From Acidobacteria bacterium RIFCSPLOWO2_12_FULL_68_19 (GTDB lineage Bacteria; Acidobacteriota; Vicinamibacteria; Vicinamibacterales; UBA2999), in NCBI GenBank assembly GCA_001767525.1, contig MELF01000017.1:73489-137488 (forward strand): a stretch of DNA of 64,000 nucleotides, in the 5' to 3' direction. Under the pieces are notes generated by a model. It was given only the letters and a program-made list of their open reading frames with translations. It had not been told where the DNA came from and searched no databases. The first letter of the stretch is position 1. The number at the start of each line of letters is the position of its first letter. Of this stretch, positions 38,451 through 46,826 are shown in pieces. A program made the translations under genes and the position numbers.

Positions 38451-39482
38451 CTAACACGTTCGCGTCGGCCGCATGAAGCGCCCCCCCTCGATCCGCTCGA
38501 CCAGCCCCCGGAGTTCGAGCTCCAGCAGGCGAGGCAGCAGGCGTGAGGCCGCCACGCCCGCGGAGGCGGCAAGTCCGTCCAGATCGTAGGCTTCACCGGC
38601 CCGCATCAGGCGCAGCAGCGGGTCGCCCGAACCCGTTGCGGTCGAAGCAGTTGAGGCGGGCGCCGGTGGCGCGGCGGTCCCCACCACCCATCCGAGGTCT
38701 TCCACGATATCGTCCGCACATTCCACAATCTTTGCACCGTCGCGAATCAGGGCATGCGCGCCGCGGTTGCGTCCGCTGAGCACGTTGCCTGGCACGGCCA
38801 TCACCTCGCGCCCCTGTTCCAGCGCGCACGCGGCAGTGATGAGCGAGCCCGAGCGCTCCGACGCTTCCACGACGACGACCGCGCACGCCAGCCCGCTGAT
38901 GAGTCGATTGCGCATCGGGAAGTGAAACGGGAGCGGCGGCGTGCCCGGAGGATACTCGCTGACGACGAGCCCCCTCCCGGCGATCTCCTTTGCCAGTGGC
39001 ACGTGCTCGCGCGGGTACACCCGGTCGACGCCCGACCCGAGCACCGCGATCGTGCGTCCCTCCCGGAGCGCCCCGCGGTGCGCCGCCGAATCAACACCGC
39101 GCGCGAGCCCGCTCACCACGACGATGCCCCGCAGGGCGAGATCGGCCGCCAGCCTCGCGGCAACCTCGAGCGCCGTGGCCGACGCCGCGCGCGAGCCGAC
39201 GATCGCCACCGCGGGCGCCGCCAGCGTCTGGAGCGCGCCGCGATACCAGAGCGCCGGCGGGAGGTCCGAGGTCGCCAGGAGCGACGCGGGAAAACGCGGG
39301 TCGCTCCACGCGACCACACCCAACCCGGCCGCTTCTGCGCGCGCGCGGACGGCGCGCGCTTCGTCGAGCCGGCGCGCCGCCGCCTCGACGAGATCGGGAT
39401 CGCCGGCACGCAGCCGCTCGGTCAGTCCCACGCGCGGCAGGTCGGGCACGAGCGACAGCGCGACGGCCTCATCGACGGTCAT
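38451..39482 (-). CDS. dprA: DNA-processing protein DprA
   Basis: 343 residues. Rossmann-like core with AIVGSRAASATALEVAARLA, VVSGLARGVDSAAHRGAL, VLGSGVDRVYPREH and MAVPGNVLSGRNRGAHALIRDGA. A C-terminal winged-helix (GEAYDLDGLAASAGVAASRLL) follows. It loads RecA onto incoming single strands in natural transformation; comF also lies in this window. Start ATG 39482, six bases after a GGAGGAGG ribosome-binding site that can pair with upstream CCTCC. Confidence 0.94.
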   Translation of the reverse strand: MTVDEAVALSLVPDLPRVGLTERLRAGDPDLVEAAARRLDEARAVRARAEAAGLGVVAWSDPRFPASLLATSDLPPALWYRGALQTLAAPAVAIVGSRAASATALEVAARLAADLALRGIVVVSGLARGVDSAAHRGALREGRTIAVLGSGVDRVYPREHVPLAKEIAGRGLVVSEYPPGTPPLPFHFPMRNRLISGLACAVVVVEASERSGSLITAACALEQGREVMAVPGNVLSGRNRGAHALIRDGAKIVECADDIVEDLGWVVGTAAPPAPASTASTATGSGDPLLRLMRAGEAYDLDGLAASAGVAASRLLPRLLELELRGLVERIEGGRFMRPTRTC

Positions 39483-39488
39483 GAGGAA

Positions 39489-39534
39489 CCTCCTCCGGGC
39501 GTGACGCCCGGCTGCGCTGCCCGCGTGGCGGAGG
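39489..39534 (-). promoter_or_regulatory. Leader hairpin that can mask the dprA ribosome-binding site
   Basis: On the dprA transcript, CCTCC (39530-39534) can pair with GGAGG of the ribosome-binding site (39489-39493). Between them is a perfect 7-bp hairpin with loop TCA (arms 39495-39501 and 39505-39511). Confidence 0.45.
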
Positions 39535-39542
39535 GGCAAAAC

Positions 39543-39602
39543 GACACGAGGCCGGAGCCCCCAGCCGCAACGCGGCGCAGCGGTGGCGCCCGACCTCGTG
39601 TC
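39543..39602. other. 60-base stem-loop of unknown role
   Basis: Outer arms GACACGAGG (39543-39551) and CCTCGTGTC (39594-39602) pair perfectly and extend with mismatches for several more pairs. An inner GCCGC/GCGGC stem lies in the loop. It could be a structured leader, a terminator-like element or an interspersed palindrome. Confidence 0.5.
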
Positions 39603-39721
39603 TCGAATTATAGGCAGTCGGTTCACCGCTCCACAACGCGACATGACGCATGGAGAAAACAACACGCGATGGCGCTCTATGCGATCCGAGTCGATTTCCG
39701 TGGGAATTGCGGGTCGGCGGC

Positions 39722-39737
39722 TGGCACATGCCTTGCT
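39722..39737 (+). promoter_or_regulatory. Consensus sigma-54 promoter (-24/-12)
   Basis: TGGCAC, five bases, TTGCT: an exact match to the TGGCAC-N5-TTGCW consensus, with exactly ten bases between the GG and GC dinucleotides. Predicted start near 39748, 63 bases before the TPR gene. Two GAFTGA activators are encoded at 17.2 and 29.8 kb. Confidence 0.6.
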
Positions 39738-39769
39738 CGGCCGTAGTAAACTATTGAACCGTAAAGCGC

Positions 39770-39798
39770 TTGCACCCTGCGTTGCCGGCCGCTATAGT
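39770..39798 (+). promoter_or_regulatory. Sigma-70 promoter of the TPR/lipoprotein pair
   Basis: TTGCAC (39770-39775), 17-base spacer, TATAGT (39793-39798). The ATG at 39811 is 12 bases downstream, so the leader is very short. Confidence 0.65.
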
Positions 39799-39810
39799 CT
39801 GGGTTCTTCC

Positions 39811-40164
39811 ATGCGCGTTCTTGTCGCCTCGCTCCTGTGCCTGCTGACGCTGAGCGCGGCGCCCGCCGCGGCCGATGCCCGCAGCGACGCCAAGAAGCAG
39901 GTGGAGTTCGGGATAGCCGTCGCGCAGCGCGGGCTCTGGCGCGAAGCGATCTACCGGTGGCTGCGGGCCGTGGAAATCGATCCCGGCTACGCCGCCGCCC
40001 ACAACAACCTCGGCATTGCGTACGAACACGAGGGAGAACTCGGCAAGGCGCGCGCCGCCTACGAGAAGGCGATCGAACTCGAGCCGAGCAACTCGTTCAT
40101 CAAGCAGAACTACGAGCTGTTCAAGGAAATCAATGACCGCACGACTCGCCCGGACAGTCTGTAG
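39811..40164 (+). CDS. Exported TPR-repeat protein
   Basis: 117 residues. Signal peptide (MRVLVASLLCLLTLSAAPAAA) then two to three tetratricopeptide repeats (GLWREAIYRWLRAVEIDPGY, AAAHNNLGIAYEHEGELGKA, AAYEKAIELEPSN). TPR domains mediate protein-protein contacts; partner unknown but the lipoprotein encoded from within its 3' end (32-base overlap) is the obvious candidate. Start chosen at ATG 39811 because the promoter elements end just before it; the frame is open further upstream but that sequence holds the promoter. Confidence 0.85.
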   Translation: MRVLVASLLCLLTLSAAPAAADARSDAKKQVEFGIAVAQRGLWREAIYRWLRAVEIDPGYAAAHNNLGIAYEHEGELGKARAAYEKAIELEPSNSFIKQNYELFKEINDRTTRPDSL

Positions 40165-40891
40165 CCTCGCGGCGGTCGTGATGACTGCGGCGTGCGCGAG
40201 CTACTACGAGGTCCCGATCGAGACGCCGATCCGGCCGAAACTCGACGTGTCGGCGTTCCAGCGCGTTCTCGTGGCCGGCTTCATCGCCGGCGGCAGCGAC
40301 GACGTGGACGGGAACCTCGAAACGACGCGCCTGCTGCGCAGCCAGCTGCGCACCAAGTCCGAACTGCGCGTGATCGACGTTGACGTCCTCCCGTTGATGG
40401 ACGTCGCGCTCGAGGGACGCGAGGCGAACGGCGGGGATCGTCAGGCGCCTCCGGCGGCGATCAAGGAGGACGCCGATCTCGAGGCGTACGAGCACGTCTT
40501 CGCCAAGGTGGAGTACTGGAAGCGGATCGGCGAGGAGCACCAGCAGCCGCTCATCGTCACCGGCACGGTGATGTTCGCACCGCAGGCACGGTCCGGGATC
40601 GTGCAGCGCGACCAGGAGATCTATGATTCGTTCGGCCGGCGCCGCGTCGTCCCGGTGCGAACCTACATGGAGCGGAAGGGATTCGTGCTCAAGCCGCGGT
40701 TCGTCTTCATCGACGGGCGGACCGGCGCGGTCCTGCACTCGGAGAACTTCCGCGAGGAAATCCTGTACAACGTGAACCAGACGACGCCGGCGCTCTCGTC
40801 GTACTTCGAGCTGATGGACCGGCTCATTCCGAGCTTTCTCAGCACACTCAGCAGCCAGCGCATCCGCGGCACGCGCATCCTGCTCCAGTGA
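40133..40891 (+). CDS. Lipoprotein of unknown function coupled to the TPR protein
   Basis: 252 residues from ATG 40133, seven bases after AAGGA. Signal peptide with lipobox (VMTAAC). The body begins with a segment (FQRVLVAGFIAGGSDDVDGNLETTRLLRSQL) similar in layout to outer-membrane lipoproteins that assemble nucleotide-like or secretion complexes, and continues with VIVTGTVMF-like strands and RFVFIDGRTGAVLHSENF. No family recognised. Co-transcribed and overlapping with the TPR gene. Confidence 0.8.
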   Translation: MTARLARTVCSLAAVVMTAACASYYEVPIETPIRPKLDVSAFQRVLVAGFIAGGSDDVDGNLETTRLLRSQLRTKSELRVIDVDVLPLMDVALEGREANGGDRQAPPAAIKEDADLEAYEHVFAKVEYWKRIGEEHQQPLIVTGTVMFAPQARSGIVQRDQEIYDSFGRRRVVPVRTYMERKGFVLKPRFVFIDGRTGAVLHSENFREEILYNVNQTTPALSSYFELMDRLIPSFLSTLSSQRIRGTRILLQ

Positions 40892-40922
40892 CGCGCCGGC
40901 GGTTCGACCTCGCAGCTGCGCC

Positions 40923-40952
40923 TTGCCCGGAGCGCGTCCTATTTGCTAAGCT
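40923..40952 (+). promoter_or_regulatory. Putative promoter of rplU
   Basis: TTGCCC (40923-40928), 18-base spacer, TAAGCT (40947-40952), about 60 bases before the rplU start. Confidence 0.4.
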
Positions 40953-41011
40953 GAATCGTTTGTGCGGGCCGGGTGCCGCGCTCGCCTAGAAGGTCAAGCG
41001 AGGGAAACGCC

Positions 41012-41326
41012 GTGTACGCCATCATTCAGACTCGTGGCCACCAGCTCAAAGTGGCGCCAGGCGCCGTCGTCGAGATCGCCGGCGCGCCCGGTGAGGCCGG
41101 ATCGCAGGTGACCTTCGACCAGGTGCTCCTCGTCGAAAAGGACGCCGGCGACGTGATGGCCGGCGCGCCGTTCCTCGCCAACGCCCGCGTGGTGGGCGTG
41201 GTCGATGGCGAGGCGCGCGGCCCCAAGCTTCGGGTCTTCAAGACGAAGCGGCGCAAGGGATTCCGGAAGACGCGCGGCCACCGCAGCGTCTTCACGCGCG
41301 TCCGCATTACGGACATCCAGGTGTAG
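41012..41326 (+). CDS. rplU: 50S ribosomal protein bL21
   Basis: 104 residues from GTG 41012 (VYAIIQTRGHQLKVAPG), the conserved start of bL21, with GAGGGAAA just upstream. C-terminal KTKRRKGFRKTRGHRSVFTRVRI is the typical rRNA-binding tail. First gene of the conserved rplU-rpmA-obg block. The 66 bases to rpmA contain 7-bp units (GAGCTCA, GGGCCCG, AAGCCGA, AAGAGGA). Confidence 0.96.
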   Translation: MYAIIQTRGHQLKVAPGAVVEIAGAPGEAGSQVTFDQVLLVEKDAGDVMAGAPFLANARVVGVVDGEARGPKLRVFKTKRRKGFRKTRGHRSVFTRVRITDIQV

Positions 41327-41392
41327 AAGTCGTGGGTTCCAGACTGTGGCCAACGCCGGAGCTCAGGGCCCGAAGCCGAAAGAGGATCAGCC

Positions 41393-41650
41393 ATGGCTCA
41401 TAAGAAGGGACAGGGGAGCTCGCGCAACGGCCGTGACAGCAACGCCCAGCGGCTTGGCGTCAAGCGTCACGACGGGAACGTCGTGACCGGCGGATCCGTC
41501 CTCGTGCGCCAGAAGGGACGCCGCTTCGAGCCCGGCCTGAACGTCGGCCTCGGCAAGGACCACACGCTGTTTGCGAAGATCGACGGGAAGGTCCGCTTCG
41601 AGGATCACGGCGAGCACGGCCGCCGCATCTCGGTGATTCCGATTCAGTAG
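41393..41650 (+). CDS. rpmA: 50S ribosomal protein bL27
   Basis: 85 residues. Starts [24 protein letters not shown] with no Firmicutes-type N-terminal prepeptide, so the tail that reaches the peptidyl-transferase centre needs only Met removal. Followed after 44 bases by obg. Confidence 0.97.
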   Translation: MAHKKGQGSSRNGRDSNAQRLGVKRHDGNVVTGGSVLVRQKGRRFEPGLNVGLGKDHTLFAKIDGKVRFEDHGEHGRRISVIPIQ

Positions 41651-41687
41651 CCCACGGCCAAGAGCCCGAAGCCCAAGGCCGTATACT
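41648..41687. repeat. Heptamer array from the rpmA stop codon to the obg promoter
   Basis: Starting with the TAG stop itself the sequence runs in 7-bp steps: TAGCCCA, CGGCCAA, GAGCCCG, AAGCCCA, AGGCCGT, then ATACTG. The last unit joins a TATACT -10 hexamer (41682-41687) that lies seven bases before the obg ATG. Confidence 0.65.
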
Positions 41688-41694
41688 GATCTGG

Positions 41695-42768
41695 ATGTTC
41701 GTCGACGAGGTGGACATCCACGTCGCCGCCGGCAGCGGCGGACGCGGAGCCCTCAGCTTCCGCCGCGAGAAGTTCGTTCCCCGCGGCGGTCCCAACGGCG
41801 GCGACGGCGGCAACGGCGGTTCGATCTACGTCGTTGCCTCTCCACGGAAGAACACCCTCATCGACTTCCGCTACCACCCCGAGTTCAAGGCCCGGCGCGG
41901 CCAGCACGGCCAGGGCTCGAACCGGACGGGACAGGACGGCGAAGAACTCGAGATCGAGGTGCCGATCGGCACGCTGGTCTTCGCGAGAGATCCCGACGTG
42001 GGCGCGGCTGCCGAAGACGCGCAGGGGCTGCAGCTGCTCGCGGATCTGACGCAGGAGGGACAGCGCGTGCTCGTCGCCCGGGGCGGACGCGGCGGGCGGG
42101 GCAACGCACGCTTTGCCACCTCGACCAATCGCGCGCCGCGCCGCACCGAGCCGGGCGAGGCCGGCGAAGAGCGGTTCCTCCGGCTGCAGCTGAAACTGCT
42201 CGCCGATGTCGGGCTGGTCGGCTTTCCCAACGCCGGCAAGTCGACGCTCATCGCGCGGATCTCCGCCGCGCGGCCGAAAATCGCCGATTATCCGTTCACC
42301 ACGCTCACGCCGAACCTCGGTGTCGTCACCCTGAGCGGCGATCGCAGCTTCGTCGTCGCCGACGTGCCGGGCCTCATCGCGGGCGCGCACGCCGGGCAGG
42401 GGCTCGGCGATCGCTTCTTGCGGCACATCGAGCGCACGAGTGCCCTGATTCACCTGGTCGATGTGTCCGGCGCCTCCGGACGCGATCCCGTGGAGGATTT
42501 CGAGGTGATTCTCGAGGAGCTGCGGCTGTTCGATCCGCGGGTGGCCGCCAAGCCGCAGATCGTGGCGGCCAACAAGATCGACGCGCTCGACGATCCGTCG
42601 CGCGTGGAGCGGCTGGAATCGCGCGTGCGGCAGCGGCGGCTGCCGTTCTTCCGCGTCTCTGGCGTGACGGGAGAAGGCGTAGACGAGCTCCTCGAAGCCG
42701 CCTGGCGGCAGGTCGCGGCCCGACGCACGGCCGCCGACCCGTCGCTGCTCGTCTTACCGAACGCATGA
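41695..42768 (+). CDS. obg: GTPase Obg/CgtA
   Basis: 357 residues. Glycine-rich Obg fold at 1-158 ([36 protein letters not shown]), then the G domain with P-loop GFPNAGKST, switch TTLTPNLG, G3 DVPGL and G4 ANKID. Ribosome-associated GTPase needed for 50S maturation and stress signalling. No C-terminal OCT domain. nadD overlaps its stop by four bases (ATGA). Confidence 0.96.
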   Translation: MFVDEVDIHVAAGSGGRGALSFRREKFVPRGGPNGGDGGNGGSIYVVASPRKNTLIDFRYHPEFKARRGQHGQGSNRTGQDGEELEIEVPIGTLVFARDPDVGAAAEDAQGLQLLADLTQEGQRVLVARGGRGGRGNARFATSTNRAPRRTEPGEAGEERFLRLQLKLLADVGLVGFPNAGKSTLIARISAARPKIADYPFTTLTPNLGVVTLSGDRSFVVADVPGLIAGAHAGQGLGDRFLRHIERTSALIHLVDVSGASGRDPVEDFEVILEELRLFDPRVAAKPQIVAANKIDALDDPSRVERLESRVRQRRLPFFRVSGVTGEGVDELLEAAWRQVAARRTAADPSLLVLPNA

Positions 42769-43448
42769 CGCGGCAGCTGGGCGTACTGGGAGGCACCTTC
42801 GATCCGATCCATGTCGGCCATTTGGACGCCGCCGACGCGGCCCGATCCGCGCTGGCGCTCGACGAGGTGCTGTTCGTGCCCTCGCACGATCCGCCGCACC
42901 GGCCCATGGAGCCCCATGCGAACGCGTTTCACCGGTTTGCGCTCGTTGCGCTCGCCATCGACAACCTCCCGGGCTACCGGGTGTCGGACGTCGAGGCGCG
43001 CCGGCCAGGGAGCTCCTATACCTCGGACACACTGCGCGCGCTGCACGCCGCCGGCTGGCGCCCGTCCGAGTTGTTCTTCATCCTCGGCACCGATGCGTTT
43101 GCAGATATTGCCACCTGGCACGAGTTTCCCGGGGTGCTCGACGACGCCCACTTCGTGATCGTCGCACGTCCCGGCACGGCGATCGGCGGTGCGCTGGCCG
43201 GGACACCGGAGCTCCGGCAGCGAGTCAGGCCTCTCGACCGAGCGAACGACAGAGCCGGTAGAACCGCGATCTTTCTCGTCGAAGCTCGCACCCGCGACGT
43301 CTCGTCGACGACGGTTCGCGCGCGGCTGGCCGCACGGCAGCCGATTGACGATCTCGTTCCCCCCGCCGTGGCGCGGCACATCGCCGCCCACCGCCTCTAC
43401 GTGGAAAGCAACTTGCATGGTCACAGCGAAAAAGTCCGGGGCACATAA
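42765..43448 (+). CDS. nadD: Nicotinate-nucleotide adenylyltransferase
   Basis: 227 residues. Nucleotidyltransferase start [16 protein letters not shown], middle [26 protein letters not shown] and C-terminal motif [20 protein letters not shown]. Makes deamido-NAD from NaMN and ATP. Overlaps obg by four bases; rsfS starts 32 bases inside its 3' end. The obg-nadD-rsfS order is widely conserved. Confidence 0.94.
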   Translation: MTRQLGVLGGTFDPIHVGHLDAADAARSALALDEVLFVPSHDPPHRPMEPHANAFHRFALVALAIDNLPGYRVSDVEARRPGSSYTSDTLRALHAAGWRPSELFFILGTDAFADIATWHEFPGVLDDAHFVIVARPGTAIGGALAGTPELRQRVRPLDRANDRAGRTAIFLVEARTRDVSSTTVRARLAARQPIDDLVPPAVARHIAAHRLYVESNLHGHSEKVRGT

Positions 43449-43833
43449 GAGCCCGACCGCGCCGAAAGCGCCTGTGCGGGGGCCGTCGAAGCTGCCCCGC
43501 TCCGTCGTCGGCGCGGTGGACGCGGCCCGCGACAAGAAGGCGCTCGACGTCGTCGTGCTCGATCTGCGCAAGACCGGAGGGTTCACCGACTACTTCGTGG
43601 TCTGTACCGGCACGAACCCGAGGCAGATTCAGGCGATTGCGGACGCCGTGACCGAGACGCTGCGAACAGAGTTCGGCGAGCGGCCGGCCCTGGCGGAGGG
43701 AGTCAAGAAATCCGAATGGGTGTTGCTCGACTATTTCTCTTTCGTCGTGCACATCTTCGGCCGCGAGTGCCGCGCGTTCTACGACCTGGAGCGACTCTGG
43801 GGCAACGCAGCGCGACACGAGTTCTCAGATTAG
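43417..43833 (+). CDS. rsfS: Ribosomal silencing factor RsfS
   Basis: 138 residues from ATG 43417, eight bases after GGAAAG. A basic tail of about 35 residues ([20 protein letters not shown]) precedes the RsfS/Iojap domain (LDVVVLDLRKTGGFTDYFVV, GTNPRQIQAIADAV, WVLLDYFSFVVHIF, FYDLERLWG). It binds uL14 on the 50S subunit and blocks joining when nutrients are short. Overlaps nadD by 32 bases. Confidence 0.93.
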   Translation: MVTAKKSGAHKSPTAPKAPVRGPSKLPRSVVGAVDAARDKKALDVVVLDLRKTGGFTDYFVVCTGTNPRQIQAIADAVTETLRTEFGERPALAEGVKKSEWVLLDYFSFVVHIFGRECRAFYDLERLWGNAARHEFSD

Positions 43834-44597
43834 GCCTGAACGCGCTCGTCGCGGCCACGCTCGCTCCGCACTGCGCCGCCTGTGCGGGGGTGCTCGACGC
43901 GCCGCTCGACGGGCCGGTCTGCTCCGCGTGCTGGAACGCCGTCCGCCTCTGTACGCCCCCGTTCTGCCGCACGTGCGGTGACCCGCTTCCCTCCTGGCGC
44001 GCGGTGAGCCTCGCGCTGGAGCAGTGCGCGCGCTGCCGGCGTCGTCCGCCGCTCTTTCACGCCGGCCGCACGGCGGCTGAGTACGAGGGCGCGCTTCGAA
44101 ACATCCTGCTGGCGTTCAAGTACGACGACCGCCGGGTGCTGGCGCGACCGCTCGGGGCGCTGCTGCGAAGGGCTGGCACGGAGGTGCTGCACGGCGCCGA
44201 TTGCGTCGTACCGGTGCCGCTCCACGCCTGGCGCCGGCTCGGCCGCGGCTTCAATCAAGCCGACGCGCTGGCACGACACCTCGGAGCTCCGGTGGTGCGC
44301 GCGCTGTGGCGGATCCGCGCCACACCGCCGCAGACGGGGCTGACGGCGGCCGCGCGCCGGCTCAATGTGCGCGGAGCGTTCCGGATCTCGCCGCTCCTGT
44401 CGCGGCAGGCCCGCGAGCAATGGCTGGAGGCTCGCATCGTTGTGCTCGTCGACGACGTACGCACGACCGGAGCGACCCTGAACGCGTGCGCGGCCGCGCT
44501 CCAGCGCGCCGGGACCCGGGAAGTCCGGGTGCTGACGCTCGCCCGTGCCGCGCCGCTGGAGGTGGCCAAGAGCCGTGCGTCCGGCGCCTCATCGTAG
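43767..44597 (+). CDS. comF: ComF-family phosphoribosyltransferase-like competence protein
   Basis: About 277 residues. Two zinc-finger-like pairs near the start (CAACAGVLD...CSACW; CRTCGDPL...CARCRR) and a C-terminal PRTase fold with VVPVPLHAWRRLGRGFNQAD and the PRPP loop VVLVDDVRTTGATLNA. ComF proteins help move incoming DNA in transformation; dprA is also present. The start is uncertain. The first in-frame ATG (43716) and this GTG (43767) both lie inside rsfS; after the rsfS stop only CTG codons are available. It converges with tmk (9-base overlap). Confidence 0.85.
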   Translation: MPRVLRPGATLGQRSATRVLRLGLNALVAATLAPHCAACAGVLDAPLDGPVCSACWNAVRLCTPPFCRTCGDPLPSWRAVSLALEQCARCRRRPPLFHAGRTAAEYEGALRNILLAFKYDDRRVLARPLGALLRRAGTEVLHGADCVVPVPLHAWRRLGRGFNQADALARHLGAPVVRALWRIRATPPQTGLTAAARRLNVRGAFRISPLLSRQAREQWLEARIVVLVDDVRTTGATLNACAAALQRAGTREVRVLTLARAAPLEVAKSRASGASS

Positions 44598-45176
44598 ACG
44601 GAGGGAGGACACCGCAGCCCAGACATCGGCCGCGACCGCGTCTCGGTCGCGGCCCGCTTCGACCCGGATCCAGCCATCCGCCGCCTGCCGCAGGTAGCTG
44701 TCGCGCACGCGCTCCAGGAGCGACAGGTCCTGTTCGTAGCGATCGCGATTGTGGCGCTTACGCCCTGCCGACACGTCCGGCGAAATATCGAGCAGGATCG
44801 TGACGTCGGGCTGCGGCAGATACTGTTGAACGGTCGTCAGCCAGCGCGGATCCAGGCCCTGGGCCTCGCCGTACGCCACGCTCGACGCCAGATAGCGGTC
44901 GCACACGACGATGGTGCCCGCCGCGCAGGCGGCGGCGATCTCTCCCTTCCACTCGTACCGGTTGGCAACGTAGAGCAGTTGCATCACGTCCGGCGTGTAG
45001 TGCCGCTCGCCCCGCAGTGCGCGCCCGATCTCGGCCCCGATCGCCGTGTCGTAGTCCGGAAACGACAGCAGACGCACGGTGCGCCCCAGGGCCGCGAGGC
45101 GATCGAGCAGCAGTGCGGCCTGGGTCTGCTTGCCGCTCTGATCGAGCCCCTCGAAGGCAATCAGCAGCCCCTGCAT
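44589..45176 (-). CDS. tmk: Thymidylate kinase
   Basis: 195 residues. P-loop FEGLDQSGKQTQ (Gln where Ser is usual), DRY motif in VVCDRYLASSVAYGEAQGLD, LID region GRKRHNRDRYE. Phosphorylates dTMP to dTDP. One base separates its start from the lysA stop; its 3' end overlaps comF on the other strand by nine bases. Confidence 0.93.
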   Translation of the reverse strand: MQGLLIAFEGLDQSGKQTQAALLLDRLAALGRTVRLLSFPDYDTAIGAEIGRALRGERHYTPDVMQLLYVANRYEWKGEIAAACAAGTIVVCDRYLASSVAYGEAQGLDPRWLTTVQQYLPQPDVTILLDISPDVSAGRKRHNRDRYEQDLSLLERVRDSYLRQAADGWIRVEAGRDRDAVAADVWAAVSSLRLR

Positions 45177-45177
45177 C

Positions 45178-46434
45178 TCACGACTCGAGCGCCAGCACGT
45201 CGTCGATCGTCTGGCGGCGGCGAATCACGCTCCACCGGCCCTCGTCGACGAGCACTTCGGCCGGCAGCAGGTGACGGTTGTAGTTGGACGCCATCACCGA
45301 GCCGTACGCGCCGGCGTCGAGAATCGCCACCAGGTCGTCCACCTCGAGGGGCGGCAGCACGCGGCCGCGCGCGAAGACGTCGCTGCTCTCGCAGATCGGC
45401 CCGACCACGTCCCAGGGCGCTTCCGGCGCCGGCCGGAGGTGCACCGGCACGATGCGGTGGTACGACCCGTACAAGGCGGGGCGAATCAGCTCACCCATGC
45501 CCGCGTCGAGCACCGCACACTGACGTCCGTCCGGATACCGCTTGGTGTCGACCACACGCGCCACGAGCGCGCCGGCGCGCCCGATAATGGCGCGCCCGGG
45601 CTCGAGCAGGACCGGGAGGCCGAGGGGCCGGAGCTCCGGCACCACCGCTTCGGCGTATTCGATCGGGCCGATCATCGGCCGGCCCTCGTACGGGATGCCG
45701 AGGCCGCCGCCCACATCGACGTGCTCGAGCCGAATGCCGTCCTCTCGCAGCTCCGACGCCAGCGCCGCAAGCGTCCGGGCCGCTCTTCGCAGCGGCTCGA
45801 CGCTGGTGATCTGCGATCCGATGTGGACGTGGACGCCGACAAGTCGCAACCCGGGACACCGACGCCGTTCGCGATAGATTGCGCGCGCGTCCTCGAGTGG
45901 CGCGCCGAACTTGTTGACCTTCAGGCCGGTGGAGATGTTCGGGTGGCTGCCGGCGTCGATGTCCGGATTCACCCGCAGCGCCACCCGCGCCTCGCGCCCC
46001 GCTGCGACCGCCCGAGCGGCGATCCGGTCGAGCTCGCCGGGCGATTCGGCATTGATCACGCCGACGCCGATCGCGATGGCGTGCTCGATCTCGTCACGGG
46101 TCTTGCCGACGCCGGTGAACACGATGTCGTGCGGCGCGTACCCGGCGCGCAGCGCGATCTCGATCTCGCCCCCGGAGTTCGCATCGACCTTGCTGCCGAT
46201 CGCCCGCAGCAGCCGCACGATCGCGAGCGTCGAGTTCGCCTTCAGCGCGTAATGGATGGCGTGTGGACACGGTGCGAACGCCTGGTCGATGGCGCGATAC
46301 GCGTCGCGAATGGCGCGGGCGTCGTAGATGTACAGCGGAGTGCGGGTGCGTTCGATGATCGCGGCGACGCTCACGCCACCGCACGTGAGGTCATCGCCGA
46401 CGTGAGTGAACGGTTGGTGCACGAGCGTTCGCAT
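45178..46434 (-). CDS. lysA: Diaminopimelate decarboxylase
   Basis: 418 residues. PLP lysine in IHYALKANSTLAIV, glycine loop HVDVGGGLGIPY, EPGRAIIGRAG, and the C-terminal catalytic CESSDVFARGR. Makes lysine from meso-diaminopimelate. Starts at ATG 46434; only 32 bases separate it from the divergent STAS gene, so promoters must overlap. Confidence 0.95.
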   Translation of the reverse strand: MRTLVHQPFTHVGDDLTCGGVSVAAIIERTRTPLYIYDARAIRDAYRAIDQAFAPCPHAIHYALKANSTLAIVRLLRAIGSKVDANSGGEIEIALRAGYAPHDIVFTGVGKTRDEIEHAIAIGVGVINAESPGELDRIAARAVAAGREARVALRVNPDIDAGSHPNISTGLKVNKFGAPLEDARAIYRERRRCPGLRLVGVHVHIGSQITSVEPLRRAARTLAALASELREDGIRLEHVDVGGGLGIPYEGRPMIGPIEYAEAVVPELRPLGLPVLLEPGRAIIGRAGALVARVVDTKRYPDGRQCAVLDAGMGELIRPALYGSYHRIVPVHLRPAPEAPWDVVGPICESSDVFARGRVLPPLEVDDLVAILDAGAYGSVMASNYNRHLLPAEVLVDEGRWSVIRRRQTIDDVLALES

Positions 46435-46466
46435 GTTATCATGCGCGCATCGAGCGCCCGTTGCGC

Positions 46467-46826
46467 ATGCAGCAGGCCGGCGTGAACCTCACCACCGATC
46501 GCGAGCAGGGAGTCTCCATCGTGCACGTCAACGAGACGCGCCTGCTGTACCCGCTGCTCTCCGAGTTCGCCAGCAGCATCATCTCCCTCATCAGTTCGGG
46601 CGAATGCCGACTGCTGATCGATCTCTCGACCGTCACCTACGTCGACAGCGCGGCCATCGGCTGCCTGATGGATCTCTCCCGTGAGGCAACGGCCGCGGGC
46701 GGCAGCCTGAAGCTGGCCGGCGTGCAGAAGCGCGTGGAGACGATGCTGACGATGACAGGGGCGCACGGCGTGCTCGAGGTCCATCCGGACGAGCCGTCGG
46801 CGATCAGGAGCTTCGGACCGAACTAG
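46467..46826 (+). CDS. STAS-domain anti-sigma-factor antagonist
   Basis: 119 residues. STAS fold with the phosphorylatable serine S61 in LSTVTYVDSAAIGCLMDL, as in SpoIIAA/RsbV. Such proteins release a partner kinase/anti-sigma factor or act in stressosome-like switches; no RsbW-type kinase is adjacent. ATG 46467 preferred over TTG 46461. Its TAG stop shares the palindrome CTAG with the stop of convergent lpxC (4-base overlap). Confidence 0.88.
   Translation: MQQAGVNLTTDREQGVSIVHVNETRLLYPLLSEFASSIISLISSGECRLLIDLSTVTYVDSAAIGCLMDLSREATAAGGSLKLAGVQKRVETMLTMTGAHGVLEVHPDEPSAIRSFGPN

Larger units (their letters stand above)
39483..39810. other. 328-base divergent intergenic region
   Basis: Separates dprA (minus) from the TPR gene (plus). 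It contains the dprA leader hairpins, a long stem at 39543-39602, a sigma-54 promoter match and a sigma-70 promoter. No convincing gene. Confidence 0.7.

Noticed and set aside
39483..39660. tRNA or known small RNA between dprA and the TPR gene
   Set aside because: The stem-loop lacks a T-arm (GGTTCRA) and cloverleaf spacing; no tRNA signature was found anywhere in the window.
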